Assembly (NCBI GenBank): GCA_963795055.1
Contig: CAWCGJ010000006.1
Location: 104,670 to 168,669, forward strand
DNA from: JASHPR01 sp963795055
GTDB taxonomy: Bacteria > Actinomycetota > Actinomycetes > Streptosporangiales > Streptosporangiaceae
DNA length: 64,000 bases
Reading direction: 5' to 3'
The notes beneath the pieces were generated by a model. That model searched no databases and was not told the origin of the DNA. It saw only the letters and a list, made by a program, of their open reading frames with translations. This document shows, in pieces, positions 51,066 through 60,504 of this stretch (the stretch's first letter is position 1; every line of letters starts with the position of its first letter). The position numbers and the translations under genes were made by a program.

Positions 51066-52490
51066 TCACCGGGTTGCGCCGGTGAGGAGCGACGGCGGCT
51101 GGCCGGCCGTTGACGGGGCCGGGGCGGGGGCAGCACGCAGGTTCCCGGTGAGCACGCGCCGCAGCGTGCCGGGGCGCAGCAGCCGGGTGGGCGGGTCGAG
51201 CAGCCCGGTGACGCGCAGGAACTGCCGGGTGAGGACCGGGTCGCGTTCGGCTGCGGCCTGCAGGGCACCGATGTAGGCGTTGATCACGCGGGCCGGCCAG
51301 GGACGGGGCGCCGTCACCGACGGGATGGCCAGGTCGGCGCCGGTGGTCAGCTGCCAGGCGAGGTTCACCGGCTTGGCGGCGGCCCGGAAGAACCGCCGAG
51401 CCAGTTCGGTCTCGCCGCCGGCCAGTGTGTCCCGCAGCGCGGCCGCTTCCAGCGCGGCCACCGACATGCCTTGCCCGTATACCGGGTTGAAAGAGCAGAT
51501 CGCGTCGCCGATGACCACCAGTCCCGACGGGAACCGGCGCAGCCGCTCATAGTGCCGCCGCTGGTTGGCCGGGAACCGCTGCGCGCGGATGTCGTCGACC
51601 GGGCTGGCGGCGGCGATCGCGGCGAACACGTGCGGCGGGGCGACGCTGCGGGCGAAGGCCAGGAACCCGTCCTCGTCCGTCGGAGGGTGATGGCCGGCGT
51701 ACCCGGCCAGCGTCAGGATCCACCTGTTGTCTTCCTGGGCGAACAGGGCCAGCGCCGTCGGCCGGCTGGGCTCGGTGCCGATCAGGATCAGCTTCTGCTC
51801 GCCCAGCGCGCCCGGGCGCAGCCGCAGGTGACGGCTCGCGTACTTGATGTCGACCCGGACCTGCTCCTCGGCCGGCGGGTCGTAGCCCATCTCCGTCAGC
51901 CACGCCGTGGTCCGCCCGCCGCGGCCGGTCGCATCGGCGACCAGGTCGGCGGCTATTTCTTCTTCTTCGCCGGCGCCGGGCCGCACCCGTTCTCCTTCTG
52001 CGCCGGCGTCAGGCCGCACCCGCACGGCGGTGACCCGGTCCCGGGCCGGCGTGGTGACCAGCCCGGCCACCGCGCACCGGTCCCTGACCGACACATTGTC
52101 CAGGGCCCGGACCCTGCTGCGGACCTGGCCTTCCAGATACGGCCGGCTGACCAGGCAGGCCGGGTCGCCGCCTGCGCCATCCCGGCACAGCAGGTGGCCC
52201 CCAGCCGAGAACCACATCTCGCGGGGAGTGCTGAGCGCCGGCGCCCCAGCCGCCGCCAGGTCGGCCATCAGTCCCGGGAACAGTTCGTCGAGGACCTGCG
52301 CGCCGCGCGCCAGCAGCGCGTGCGCGTGGCGGCCCTGCGGAACCCCCTGCCGGTCGGCTGCGCCTTCCGGCAGCGGGTCGCGGTCGACCACCGTCACCCG
52401 CTGGTAGGCATCCGCCAGCACCCGGGTCGCCAGCAGCCCGCCCATGCTGGCCCCTAGGACCACAGCGTGGTCACCGATCTTCCGCATCAC
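51066..52490 (-). CDS. FAD-dependent oxidoreductase/monooxygenase
   Basis: 474 aa. FAD motif VVLGASMGGLLATRVLA (GxSxGG variant), VTVVDRD, the DG-like DATGRG, and VVIGDAICSFNPVYGQGMSV binding the flavin phosphate. It belongs to the squalene-epoxidase/2-polyprenylphenol hydroxylase-like group often called tryptophan-halogenase-like. No partner gene is close. Confidence 0.84.
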   Translation of the reverse strand: MMRKIGDHAVVLGASMGGLLATRVLADAYQRVTVVDRDPLPEGAADRQGVPQGRHAHALLARGAQVLDELFPGLMADLAAAGAPALSTPREMWFSAGGHLLCRDGAGGDPACLVSRPYLEGQVRSRVRALDNVSVRDRCAVAGLVTTPARDRVTAVRVRPDAGAEGERVRPGAGEEEEIAADLVADATGRGGRTTAWLTEMGYDPPAEEQVRVDIKYASRHLRLRPGALGEQKLILIGTEPSRPTALALFAQEDNRWILTLAGYAGHHPPTDEDGFLAFARSVAPPHVFAAIAAASPVDDIRAQRFPANQRRHYERLRRFPSGLVVIGDAICSFNPVYGQGMSVAALEAAALRDTLAGGETELARRFFRAAAKPVNLAWQLTTGADLAIPSVTAPRPWPARVINAYIGALQAAAERDPVLTRQFLRVTGLLDPPTRLLRPGTLRRVLTGNLRAAPAPAPSTAGQPPSLLTGATR

Positions 52491-52698
52491 GAGTCAACCC
52501 CCTCTGATGTGGCCGGCGCCGACCAGCACAGTAGGCCCGGCGGCCTGGCTCCCTGACGGCTTCAGCACCGGGCCGCGAACGCTCATGGCGCCCGCGGCCC
52601 AGCCGAGACCCCGTCGCTCGTTGAGTGGAGGGGCCGCACGCCGCTTCAGATACACGCTCGAGCGACGGGCCAGCGGCCGGGCGAAAGGGCCGCCGGGG

Positions 52699-53493
52699 TC
52701 AGCTGACCTGAAAAACGTCGAAGCCGATGATGACGCCGTGGTCGACGGTGTACGTGCCCTGGTAGGTGTGGACGGTGCCGTCGGTCTGCCGGGCGGTGAG
52801 CTGGGCCGTGACAACATCGCCGGAGACCGACACGATGGTCAGCGTGTCGGCCGCGGTCGTGCTGAAGCCGCTGACGAAGCCGGAGTATGACCCTCCGGCG
52901 TTCCGGCCGCCAAGGCTCCAGGCCCGGGCGTAGTGGTGGCCGTTGATGGCGGCGATATACGCGCGCACGGTGGCCACCGGGCCGGTCAGCGTGCGCGCCG
53001 GGACGGCGGGGCGCGGGGTGGGAGCGACGGTGGCCGGGTGGTCCGGCGGCTTGCTCCTTCTGGCGCCGGTCACGTCATGGCTCGCGGCTGCTGGCGGGGT
53101 GCTCGCCGCGTGCGGCCAGCCCGAGAGGAAGACGTACCCCGCGAAACCGGCCATGATCACCAGTGCCAGGGCCAGCACCGGTGTCCAGCCCAGCCGGCGC
53201 CGCCTGGATGCCTCGGCCGGCGAGAACAGCTCGTCCAGGGGGACCGCCGGCCCAGCGCCGGGCGGGCGGTGGGCCTCGTCGTACTCGCGGATCAGCGGCT
53301 CGGGGTCAGCCCCGACGGCCCTGGCGATGCCGCGGATGTTCGCCCGGGCGTAGAAGTCGCCCCCGCACGCCGAGTAGTCGTCGTCTTCGATCCCCCTGAT
53401 GATCTTTTCCCTGATGCGGGTCCGCTGGCTGACCTCGGTGACGGTGAGACCGGCCTGGCCGCGGGCTTGCGCCAGGGCTTCTCCGATGCTCAC
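52699..53493 (-). CDS. RodZ-like HTH membrane protein with NTF2-like extracellular part
   Basis: 264 aa. HTH_25-type domain at about 1-70 (IGEALAQARGQAGLTVTEVS, then IEDDDYSACGGDFYARANIRG), one membrane helix (about 103-125), a Pro-rich linker and an outer domain about 160-264 (VRAYIAAINGHHYARAWSLGG) like an NTF2/SnoaL-like lipoprotein module. Related proteins link envelope and cytoskeleton; the outer module here is not the RodZ one. Confidence 0.8.
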   Translation of the reverse strand: MSIGEALAQARGQAGLTVTEVSQRTRIREKIIRGIEDDDYSACGGDFYARANIRGIARAVGADPEPLIREYDEAHRPPGAGPAVPLDELFSPAEASRRRRLGWTPVLALALVIMAGFAGYVFLSGWPHAASTPPAAASHDVTGARRSKPPDHPATVAPTPRPAVPARTLTGPVATVRAYIAAINGHHYARAWSLGGRNAGGSYSGFVSGFSTTAADTLTIVSVSGDVVTAQLTARQTDGTVHTYQGTYTVDHGVIIGFDVFQVS

Positions 53494-53687
53494 GCCGCGC
53501 CTCCACTGCTCCGCCGCCCGGCCCCGTACTGGGGGGCCCGGCGGCCATGATCACATCATTACGGCCGTGCCCGCCGCGGAACCCTCGGCGCGGTAAGCCG
53601 CAAGCGCGGCAAGCCGCGAGCGCGGTGACCCGCGCTCCGGCCGATGCGCCGCCTGACCCGGGATGCGGTCGGGCTGGCCACCGCGTG

Positions 53688-54821
53688 TCAGCGTCGGGAC
53701 GGCGAGGGCTCCTCGACCTCCGCGGGCTGCGGGCGGAGACGGCTGGCCCGCCGGCGGCCGTGGTAGGCGATCAGGCCGACGCTGACCCAGCCCACCGCGA
53801 TGACCAGCCAGAAGCTGACCAGGCGGTAGGCCAGCGCGGCCGATATCGCGGGGCCCCGCGCGATGCCGTAGGCGGCCAGGATGACCGCGAGGCTGCCCTC
53901 CACCAGGCCGAGCCCGCCGGGCACGACCGGCAGCGAGCTGACGATCTGCGCCGCCCCGTACGCCAGCAGCACTCCGTCCCACGGAACCGCTGCGTGGACG
54001 GCGGCGAAGCTGCACAGCAGGCACAGGAAATCGCCAGCCCATACGCACACGGCGAGGGTAACTACCGACGCCGTCGACGGGGCGCTCAGCGGGATGTCCC
54101 GCATCCGCGCCAGCACCGCCTCGATGCGCGCCAGCGTTTCGGTCCTGGGGTGCCCGGTGACCCGCCGCGAGGCGCGCGCTCCCGCGGCGGCCAGCCGCAG
54201 CAGCAGGTCCCGGCGGATGAGTACCGCGCCAGCCGCGAGGACGACGGCAAAGCCTGCGGCGGCGAGCCCGGTCACCCGGACGGTGGTGCTGGCCAGCACG
54301 GCCACCGCGACACCGGCCAGCAGGAGCAGCGACATGCCGATCGCCATCGCGACCACGACGGTGAAAACGCTCCAGGCGGCGCCTGCGCTGTCGGCGCCGC
54401 GCTGCCGGTAGTACCGGTAACGGTAGGCACCGGACACCACGGGCTCCCCCGGCACCGTGCTCGCGATCGCGTCGCTCGCGAGGCTCAGAACCAGCAGGCC
54501 GGGCAGGGCGAGGCGCGCACCGGCCAGGCGCAGCACCCGGTGCTGCAGGAAACCGAACGCCGCGATCGACGTGCCCTCGGCCAGCACCGCGGCGGCCAGC
54601 CAGCCGGCGTCCAGGTGCCCGAACTGCTGCCGGACCGCCTCCAGCTCGCCCCGCTTGCCGAGCAGCAGGACCAGAATGGCGATTCCCAGCAGCACGCCGA
54701 GCACGTAACGGGCCACCGCCCCCGCGCTGCGCCCGGGCGGGGGCGCGGCGAGGTCGTACGACACACCCTTAAAGTACGCCTGGAATGGGCCGTCAGCCGA
54801 GAGGGCGGCCGGGCAGGGCAT
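53688..54821 (-). CDS. lysylphosphatidylglycerol synthetase-like membrane protein (flippase domain)
   Basis: 377 aa with about eight to nine membrane helices; GVLLAYGAAQIVSSLPVVPGGLGLVEGSLA is typed by SSLPVVPGGLGLVEG, a hallmark of the LPG_synthase_TM/UPF0104 family. It lacks the cytosolic aminoacyl-transferase domain of MprF. It may move lipids. I start at ATG 54821, which overlaps the opposite sulfatase ATG; GTG 54764 is an alternative. Confidence 0.83.
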   Translation of the reverse strand: MPCPAALSADGPFQAYFKGVSYDLAAPPPGRSAGAVARYVLGVLLGIAILVLLLGKRGELEAVRQQFGHLDAGWLAAAVLAEGTSIAAFGFLQHRVLRLAGARLALPGLLVLSLASDAIASTVPGEPVVSGAYRYRYYRQRGADSAGAAWSVFTVVVAMAIGMSLLLLAGVAVAVLASTTVRVTGLAAAGFAVVLAAGAVLIRRDLLLRLAAAGARASRRVTGHPRTETLARIEAVLARMRDIPLSAPSTASVVTLAVCVWAGDFLCLLCSFAAVHAAVPWDGVLLAYGAAQIVSSLPVVPGGLGLVEGSLAVILAAYGIARGPAISAALAYRLVSFWLVIAVGWVSVGLIAYHGRRRASRLRPQPAEVEEPSPSRR

Positions 54822-57159
54822 GATGTGGCGGATCGCGCGAGAGGGGCTGGCGGATGTGGGACAGGCTTTCGGCGGCCGGATCGGCCGGGACTGGCGGGAC
54901 TCCCAACCCTGGTGGCCTCTCGAGCCGGCGCCACCGCCCGGGGCGCCCAACGTGCTCCTGGTGGTCCTCGACGACGTCGGCTACGCGCAGCTCGGCTGCT
55001 ACGGCTCCGACATCGAGACACCGGTCATCGACGGCCTGGCCGCAGGCGGCGTCCGGCTCGCGAACTTCCACACCACCTCGCTGTGCTCGCCCACCCGGGC
55101 GTGCCTGCTGACCGGCCGCAACCACCACCGCAACGGCATGGGCAGGGTCGCCGACCTGGCCATCGGCTATCCCGGCTACTGGGGCAAGCCGCCGCGGGAG
55201 AACGGCTACCTGTCCGAGATCCTGCGCGCCGCCGGCTACGCCGCCTACGCGGTCGGGAAGTGGCACCTGTCCCCCGAGGACGAGACGAACATGGCCGCCT
55301 CCCGTGCCACCTGGCCGCTCGCCCGGGGCTTCGACCGCTGGTACGGCTTCCACGGCGGCGAGACCCACCAGTTCGTCCCCGCCCTGTACCACGACAACCA
55401 CTCGGTCCGCCCGCCCGCGTCGATGCAGGACGGCTACCACCTCACCGAGGACCTAGCCGACCACGCGATCGAGTTCGTCGCCGACCTGCGCGCGGTCGAC
55501 CCCGGCCAGCCGTTCTTCCTGTACCTGGCGACCGGCGCCTGCCACTCACCGCACCAGCCACCGCCGCGCTGGCGCGAGCACTACCGAGGGCGGTTCGACC
55601 TCGGCTGGGACGCCTGGCGCGAGCGCACGTTCGGCCGGCAGGTTTCCGGCGGCCTGATCCCGCCGTCGACGGTGCTGTCGCCGCGGCCCGCCTGGGTTCC
55701 GCCCTGGGATTCCCTCGATGATCGGGAACGCGCCGTCGCGGGCCGGCTCATGGAATGCTTCGCCGGGTTCCTGTCGCACGCCGACGAGCAGATCGGCCGC
55801 GTGCTCAGCTTCCTCGACGACACCGGGGACCTGGACAACACCATCGTGGTCGTGGTGTCCGACAACGGGGCCAGCGCCGAGGGCGGCGCCACCGGGTCGA
55901 TCAACGACGTCCGCCTGCTGAACCTCGACCCGGCGCCCACCGAGGAGATGCTCGCCCGGCTCGCCGAGATCGGCGGGCCGCTGACCCACAACAACTACCC
56001 GTGGGGCTGGACGATGGCCGGGAACACGCCGTTCCGGCGGTGGAAGCGCGAGGTGCACGAGGGCGGCGTGGCCGACCCGTGCATCATCTCCTGGGCGGCC
56101 GGGTCCCTGGACGGCGGCGGGATCCGCGGGCAGTTCACGCACGCCATCGACGTCGCCCCGACGATCGTCGAGCTCGCCGGGCTCAACTACCCCGCGGAGG
56201 TCGACGGCATCGCGCAGGCCCCCGTCGACGGCGTCAGCTTCGGCTACCTGCTCGGCTCCGGCGGCGCGGGCGCGGCCGAACGGCATACCACGCAGTACTT
56301 CGAGATGTTCGGGTCGCGGGCCATCTACCACCGCGGCTGGAAGGCGGTGACATTCCACCCGGTCGGGCCGCTGTACGACGACCAGGATCCGAACGCGCCG
56401 TTCACCGAGGACACCTGGGAGCTGTACCGCGTCACCGACGACCTGTCGGAGACGCGGGATCTCGCCCGCCAGCACCCGGCGTTGCTGCGCGAGCTCATCG
56501 AGCTGTGGTGGGCCGAGGCGGAGCGCAACCAGGTGCTGCCGCTCGACAACCGGGTCCTGTGGGCGCTGGTGCACCCGAAGCCCGACCGCCGGCCGCCGCG
56601 CGAGGAGTTCCGTTACTTCCCGGGGACGGCGCAGGTGCCCGAGGCGGTCGCGGTGAACGTGCGCAACCGCTCGCACGCCCTGATCGTCGACATCACGATC
56701 CCGGACACCCCAGGCTCCCGGGCGGCCGACGGCGTGCTGCTGGCGATGGGGTCCGCGCTCGGCGGGTGGTCGCTGCACATCCTCGGCGGGCGGCCCCGCT
56801 ACGTGCACAACCTGTACGGCAAGGAACGGCACACCATCTCCTCCGCCGCGCCGCTGCCGCCCGGTGAGCACCGCATCGAGTTCGCGTTCACCAAGGACGA
56901 GGGGCTGGGCGGTACCGGCGTATTGCGCTGTAACGGGCAGGTTGTCGGGCAGGGAGCACTCCCCCGGTTCACGCCGTCCGGGTTTAACGGCGTCGGCGCG
57001 GGGCTGACCTGCGGCTACGAGTGGGGCCCGGCCGTCGGCGCCGGCTACACCGCGCCGTTCCCGTTCGGCGGCACGATCCGGCGCGCCTGCGTGCAGGTCC
57101 GCGGCCCGGTCGTCCGCGACCCGCTGGCCGAGCTCGAGGCCATCCTTTCCGAGCAGTGA
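54820..57159 (+). CDS. arylsulfatase (formylglycine type)
   Basis: 779 aa. Metal Asp pair in VVLDDVGYAQLG (D51, D52) and the sulfatase signature CSPTRACLLTGR from C89, converted to formylglycine by a separate enzyme. YAVGKWHL, HSPHQPPP and DNGASAEGG follow, and a beta-rich C-terminal domain from about 590. No signal peptide is evident, so it may be cytosolic. The start could be one of several in-frame starts between 54820 and about 54860. It is divergent from the flippase-like gene. Confidence 0.88.
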   Translation: MMWRIAREGLADVGQAFGGRIGRDWRDSQPWWPLEPAPPPGAPNVLLVVLDDVGYAQLGCYGSDIETPVIDGLAAGGVRLANFHTTSLCSPTRACLLTGRNHHRNGMGRVADLAIGYPGYWGKPPRENGYLSEILRAAGYAAYAVGKWHLSPEDETNMAASRATWPLARGFDRWYGFHGGETHQFVPALYHDNHSVRPPASMQDGYHLTEDLADHAIEFVADLRAVDPGQPFFLYLATGACHSPHQPPPRWREHYRGRFDLGWDAWRERTFGRQVSGGLIPPSTVLSPRPAWVPPWDSLDDRERAVAGRLMECFAGFLSHADEQIGRVLSFLDDTGDLDNTIVVVVSDNGASAEGGATGSINDVRLLNLDPAPTEEMLARLAEIGGPLTHNNYPWGWTMAGNTPFRRWKREVHEGGVADPCIISWAAGSLDGGGIRGQFTHAIDVAPTIVELAGLNYPAEVDGIAQAPVDGVSFGYLLGSGGAGAAERHTTQYFEMFGSRAIYHRGWKAVTFHPVGPLYDDQDPNAPFTEDTWELYRVTDDLSETRDLARQHPALLRELIELWWAEAERNQVLPLDNRVLWALVHPKPDRRPPREEFRYFPGTAQVPEAVAVNVRNRSHALIVDITIPDTPGSRAADGVLLAMGSALGGWSLHILGGRPRYVHNLYGKERHTISSAAPLPPGEHRIEFAFTKDEGLGGTGVLRCNGQVVGQGALPRFTPSGFNGVGAGLTCGYEWGPAVGAGYTAPFPFGGTIRRACVQVRGPVVRDPLAELEAILSEQ

Positions 57160-57265
57160 CCTGCCGCGGCCAGAAAGGTGGCCAGGCGGAAGGCTGGGCG
57201 TTACGCTGCGCAAAGAGCCAGGCGGTGGGACGTGGCGGGGGCCGCGTCCGGGGGAGGGGACCGCG

Positions 57266-57652
57266 ATGCGCGAACGGTGGGACGCGGCGGTGGCCGTGGC
57301 CGGGGAGGAACCGCCGGCGGACCTGCTGGCGGCGGCGGCCGAGGAACTGATCGCGCTGTGGAGCGATCTGGCTGAGGCGTTACGCCGGGCCGCCCGGCGG
57401 GGCTGGTCGGCGGAATGCGACGGATTAGTGGTGCGGATCGTCATGCTGAGCCGCCTGGCCAAGGCCACGCCCTGGCAGCATGTGCCGGCGTCGTTGCTGG
57501 CCGACGGCATCTACCAGGGCATCCTGCGATCCGCGGGCGTCATGTTCGCGCCGCCGGGCAGTGACGGGGCGGGCGACGCGAGCCCGCCGGCCCGGCCGGG
57601 ATTCCCGGACCTCCCGGCCGCCTCGGCCGCAGCGCCGATGGTCATCACGTAG
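57266..57652 (+). CDS. small helical protein, function unknown
   Basis: 128 aa with a GGGGGAGGGG site before the ATG. Helical text: LLAAAAEELIALWSDLAEAL, VVRIVMLSRLAKATPWQHVP and LADGIYQGILRSAGV; a Pro/Ala-rich tail. No domain recognised. The downstream neighbour is on the opposite strand. Confidence 0.6.
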   Translation: MRERWDAAVAVAGEEPPADLLAAAAEELIALWSDLAEALRRAARRGWSAECDGLVVRIVMLSRLAKATPWQHVPASLLADGIYQGILRSAGVMFAPPGSDGAGDASPPARPGFPDLPAASAAAPMVIT

Positions 57653-57676
57653 CGCGAGATGTGGCAGGTCGTCACG

Positions 57677-60437
57677 TCAGTGAGCGACCCGGCTGGCGTG
57701 GGCCGTTCCGAGGGCGAGGCCGAGGGCCTGGTCGAGGCTGAGCGCCCGGCCCTGGGCGTAGGCGCGCTCGAACTGCTCCTCGCCGAGGGTGCAGCGTAGC
57801 TTGTTGAGGCTGTCTTGGCGGTAGCCCGTTTCGGGCTCTTGCCAGCTTTCTCCGGTCCGGTCCAGGAAGGCCTGGGCGATACCGTGCAGCTGCCCGGCCC
57901 GGTACCAGTCGCCTGCATCGGCGGCGAGACACGCCAGGCCGAGGCTGGCGTAGGCCAAACCGGAACGGTCCCCGTTGCGGCGGCTGGCCTGCAGGCCTTC
58001 TTCGAACCTGGACCGCGCACCGGGCAGGTCACCCTCCTGGCGCAGTACCCAGGCCAGGTTGGTCGACACGAAATGGCTTGTGAGCCCGATCTCCTGCGTG
58101 GCCTGTGCCGCTTGCTCCAGGTGGGCCCGCGCAGCGGGGATGTCGCCGGCGTACAGGGCGTGGCTGCCGGCATTGTTGTGCAGCAGGCAGGCCGCAAACC
58201 GGTCGCCGGATCGTTCGGTGCAGGCGATGGCCTCGGCGAACAGCTGCCCGCAGCGAGCAGGGCCGATGCGGTCGGCGAACAGCAGATACACCATGAGGCT
58301 CGCGCCTAGCAGGGCGTCGTCACCGAGCCGCCGGGCGTGCTGGACAGACTCCTGCGCGAGGGGGAATCCCCGCTGAGGCTCACCGGCGTAGTAGTACGTG
58401 GAGCCAAGTACCAGCAGGGAATCGCTCAGCAGCCGGTCGTCGCGTTGCTGGCGGGCGAACTCCACCGCCTGCTCGCCAAGCTGCCGGGCCGCGGCCATGT
58501 CATGAAACTGCGCAAGTGTCGCGGCCGTGACCAGCGCCTCGCCGAATAGCCCAGGCTCCGTGCGGGCGTCGGGCCGCTCCAGCGCCGGCGTGAGCAGGCT
58601 GAGGGCTTCCTCGTTGCGAGAGCGCGCCATCCAGTACACCCGGAGCGCGGCACCAAAGCGCAGCACCTGCGTGGTCCCGTCTGACCGGCCGGCCGCATGG
58701 TCGGCGGCGCGCCGCAGGTTGGCCTGCTCGGCGTCCAGCCGCGCGAACCACTCGCCCTGGTCCGGCCCGTTCAGATGAGGTGCCGCCGTCTCGGCGACCG
58801 CCAGGAAGTGTTCGCTGTGTGCCGCCGCCACGGCGGCGGCTTCGTCCGCGCCTGCCTCGGCGAGCCGTTCGGCGGCGAACTGGCGGATGGTCTCCAGCAG
58901 CCGGTAGCGGAGGGCTCCCCCGGTGCGCTCTGCCACCGACGAGGCTCTTGTCCACCAGCGAGCCGAGCAGGCCGGTGACCTCGAGCGCCTCGATGTCACC
59001 GAAGCCGCACACCGCCTCGGCGGCCTCGAGGTCGAAGCCTTCGGCGAACACCGACAGCCGCCGCAGCAGCAACTGCTCGGCGCCGTTGAGCAGCGAATAG
59101 GACCAGTCGACGGTGGCCTCCAGGGTCTGCTGCCGCCCCAGGGCGGTGCGGCTCCCCCCGGTCAGGAGACGGAATCGCTGGTCGAGACGGTCGTGCAGGG
59201 CACCAAGCGACAGCGAGCGCAACCGGGCCGCGGCGAGCTCGATGGCCAGCGGCATCCCATCCAGCCGCGCGCAGACCGACACCACCAGCCGGCCGGTCTC
59301 CTCATCGGCGGGCAGGCCGGCGCCCTGCTCCTTGGCCCGCTCGACGAACAGCGCGACCGCATCCGAGGACCCGGGCGCCGGGAAGCCGCCGTCGCCGAGC
59401 CCGGGCAGCGACAACGGCGGCACCCGGTAAATCGTCTCGCCGCCGATGCCCAGCGGCTCGCGGCTGGTGGCCAGCAGGTGGACCCTCGGGCAGCTGCCGC
59501 AAGATGGCTTCAGCGGTCTTGGCGCAGGCGCCGATCAGATGCTCGCAGTTGTCGAGCACGATAAGGACGTCCTGGAGGGCCAGGGCGTCCAGGAGAGTCT
59601 CCGGGACAGGCCGGCCCGGCCGGGTGGCTATCCCCAGCGCCCGGCAGATGGCCGGCGCCACCGCGTCCTCATCGGAGACCGCGGCCAGCTCGGCCAGCCA
59701 GACCCCGTCACCGGACCCATCCAGCAGCTCGGCGGCCACCTGCAGGCCCAACCTCGTCTTGCCCGACCCGCCCGCCCCGGTCAGGGTGACCAGACGAGCG
59801 GATCCGACCAAGCCCCGCACGTCGGACAGTTCCCGCTCGCGGCCGATGAACGTCGCCAGCTGAGCCGGCAGGTTGTTCGGCAGCGCCGGATTGCCCAGCG
59901 AGCGCAGCGGCGGGAACTCGGCCTGCAGGCCCGGCACGTCCAACTGGAAGATCTGCTCCGGGCGTCCCAGGTCCTTCAGCCGGTGCACACCCAGATCCCT
60001 GAGGGCTGCGCCGGGCGGCAGCGAATCGCGGACCAGGGCGGCCGCGGTCTCCGACAGCAGCACCTGCCCCCCGTACGCGACCGCCGCCACCCGGGCGGCG
60101 CGGTGGACATCCAGGCCCACCAGACCGGTAACCGTCTGCGCTGCCTCGCCGGTATGCACGCCCATCCGCACCCGGACCTGCTCCCCCCAGGCCATCCGCG
60201 TGACTCCAGGGCCCGCTGCATCTCCGCCACTGCCGCCACGCATGCCTTCGGCGAGGAGAACACGGCGAAGAACGCATCTCCCTGGGTACCGACTTCCGCA
60301 CCCTCGTGAACGGCCAGGCGCGAACGGATGAGCGAGTGGTGGTCGGCCAGTACCTGCGCGTAGACGCCCTCCCCCAGCCGCCGCAGCAGCACCGTCGAGC
60401 CCTCAATGTCGGTGAAAAGGAACGTGAGAGTCTCCAC
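57677..60437 (-). pseudogene. cyclase-AAA-TPR regulator broken by three one-base frameshifts
   Basis: Starts METLTFLFTDIEGSTVLLRR, an adenylate/guanylate-cyclase domain (to about residue 170); then Walker A GAGGSGKTRL, LIVLDNCEHLI, an NB-ARC-like middle (LDGMPLAIELAAARLRS, then VDWSYSLLNGAEQL) and TPR-type repeats to GTAHASRVAH. Three breaks: one missing G in a G6 run at 60183-60188, one extra G at 59483-59485 and one extra G near 58935. Correcting them gives about 920 uninterrupted residues. Such proteins are signal-responsive regulators (LuxR/AfsR-like without HTH). Confidence 0.82.
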
Positions 60438-60504
60438 GGGTCCAGCGTAAGAGGCCCGGCCAGGCCACTGCAGCCAGCGGCTATCAGCGCCGGCCTCTGG
60501 ACCT

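Noticed and set aside
53547..55721. 724-aa open frame over the flippase gene and the sulfatase start
   Set aside because: It crosses two well-supported genes and shows only Arg/Pro/Gly shadow text.
55546..57510. 654-aa open frame antisense to the sulfatase
   Set aside because: Shadow of a long high-GC gene; no motif.
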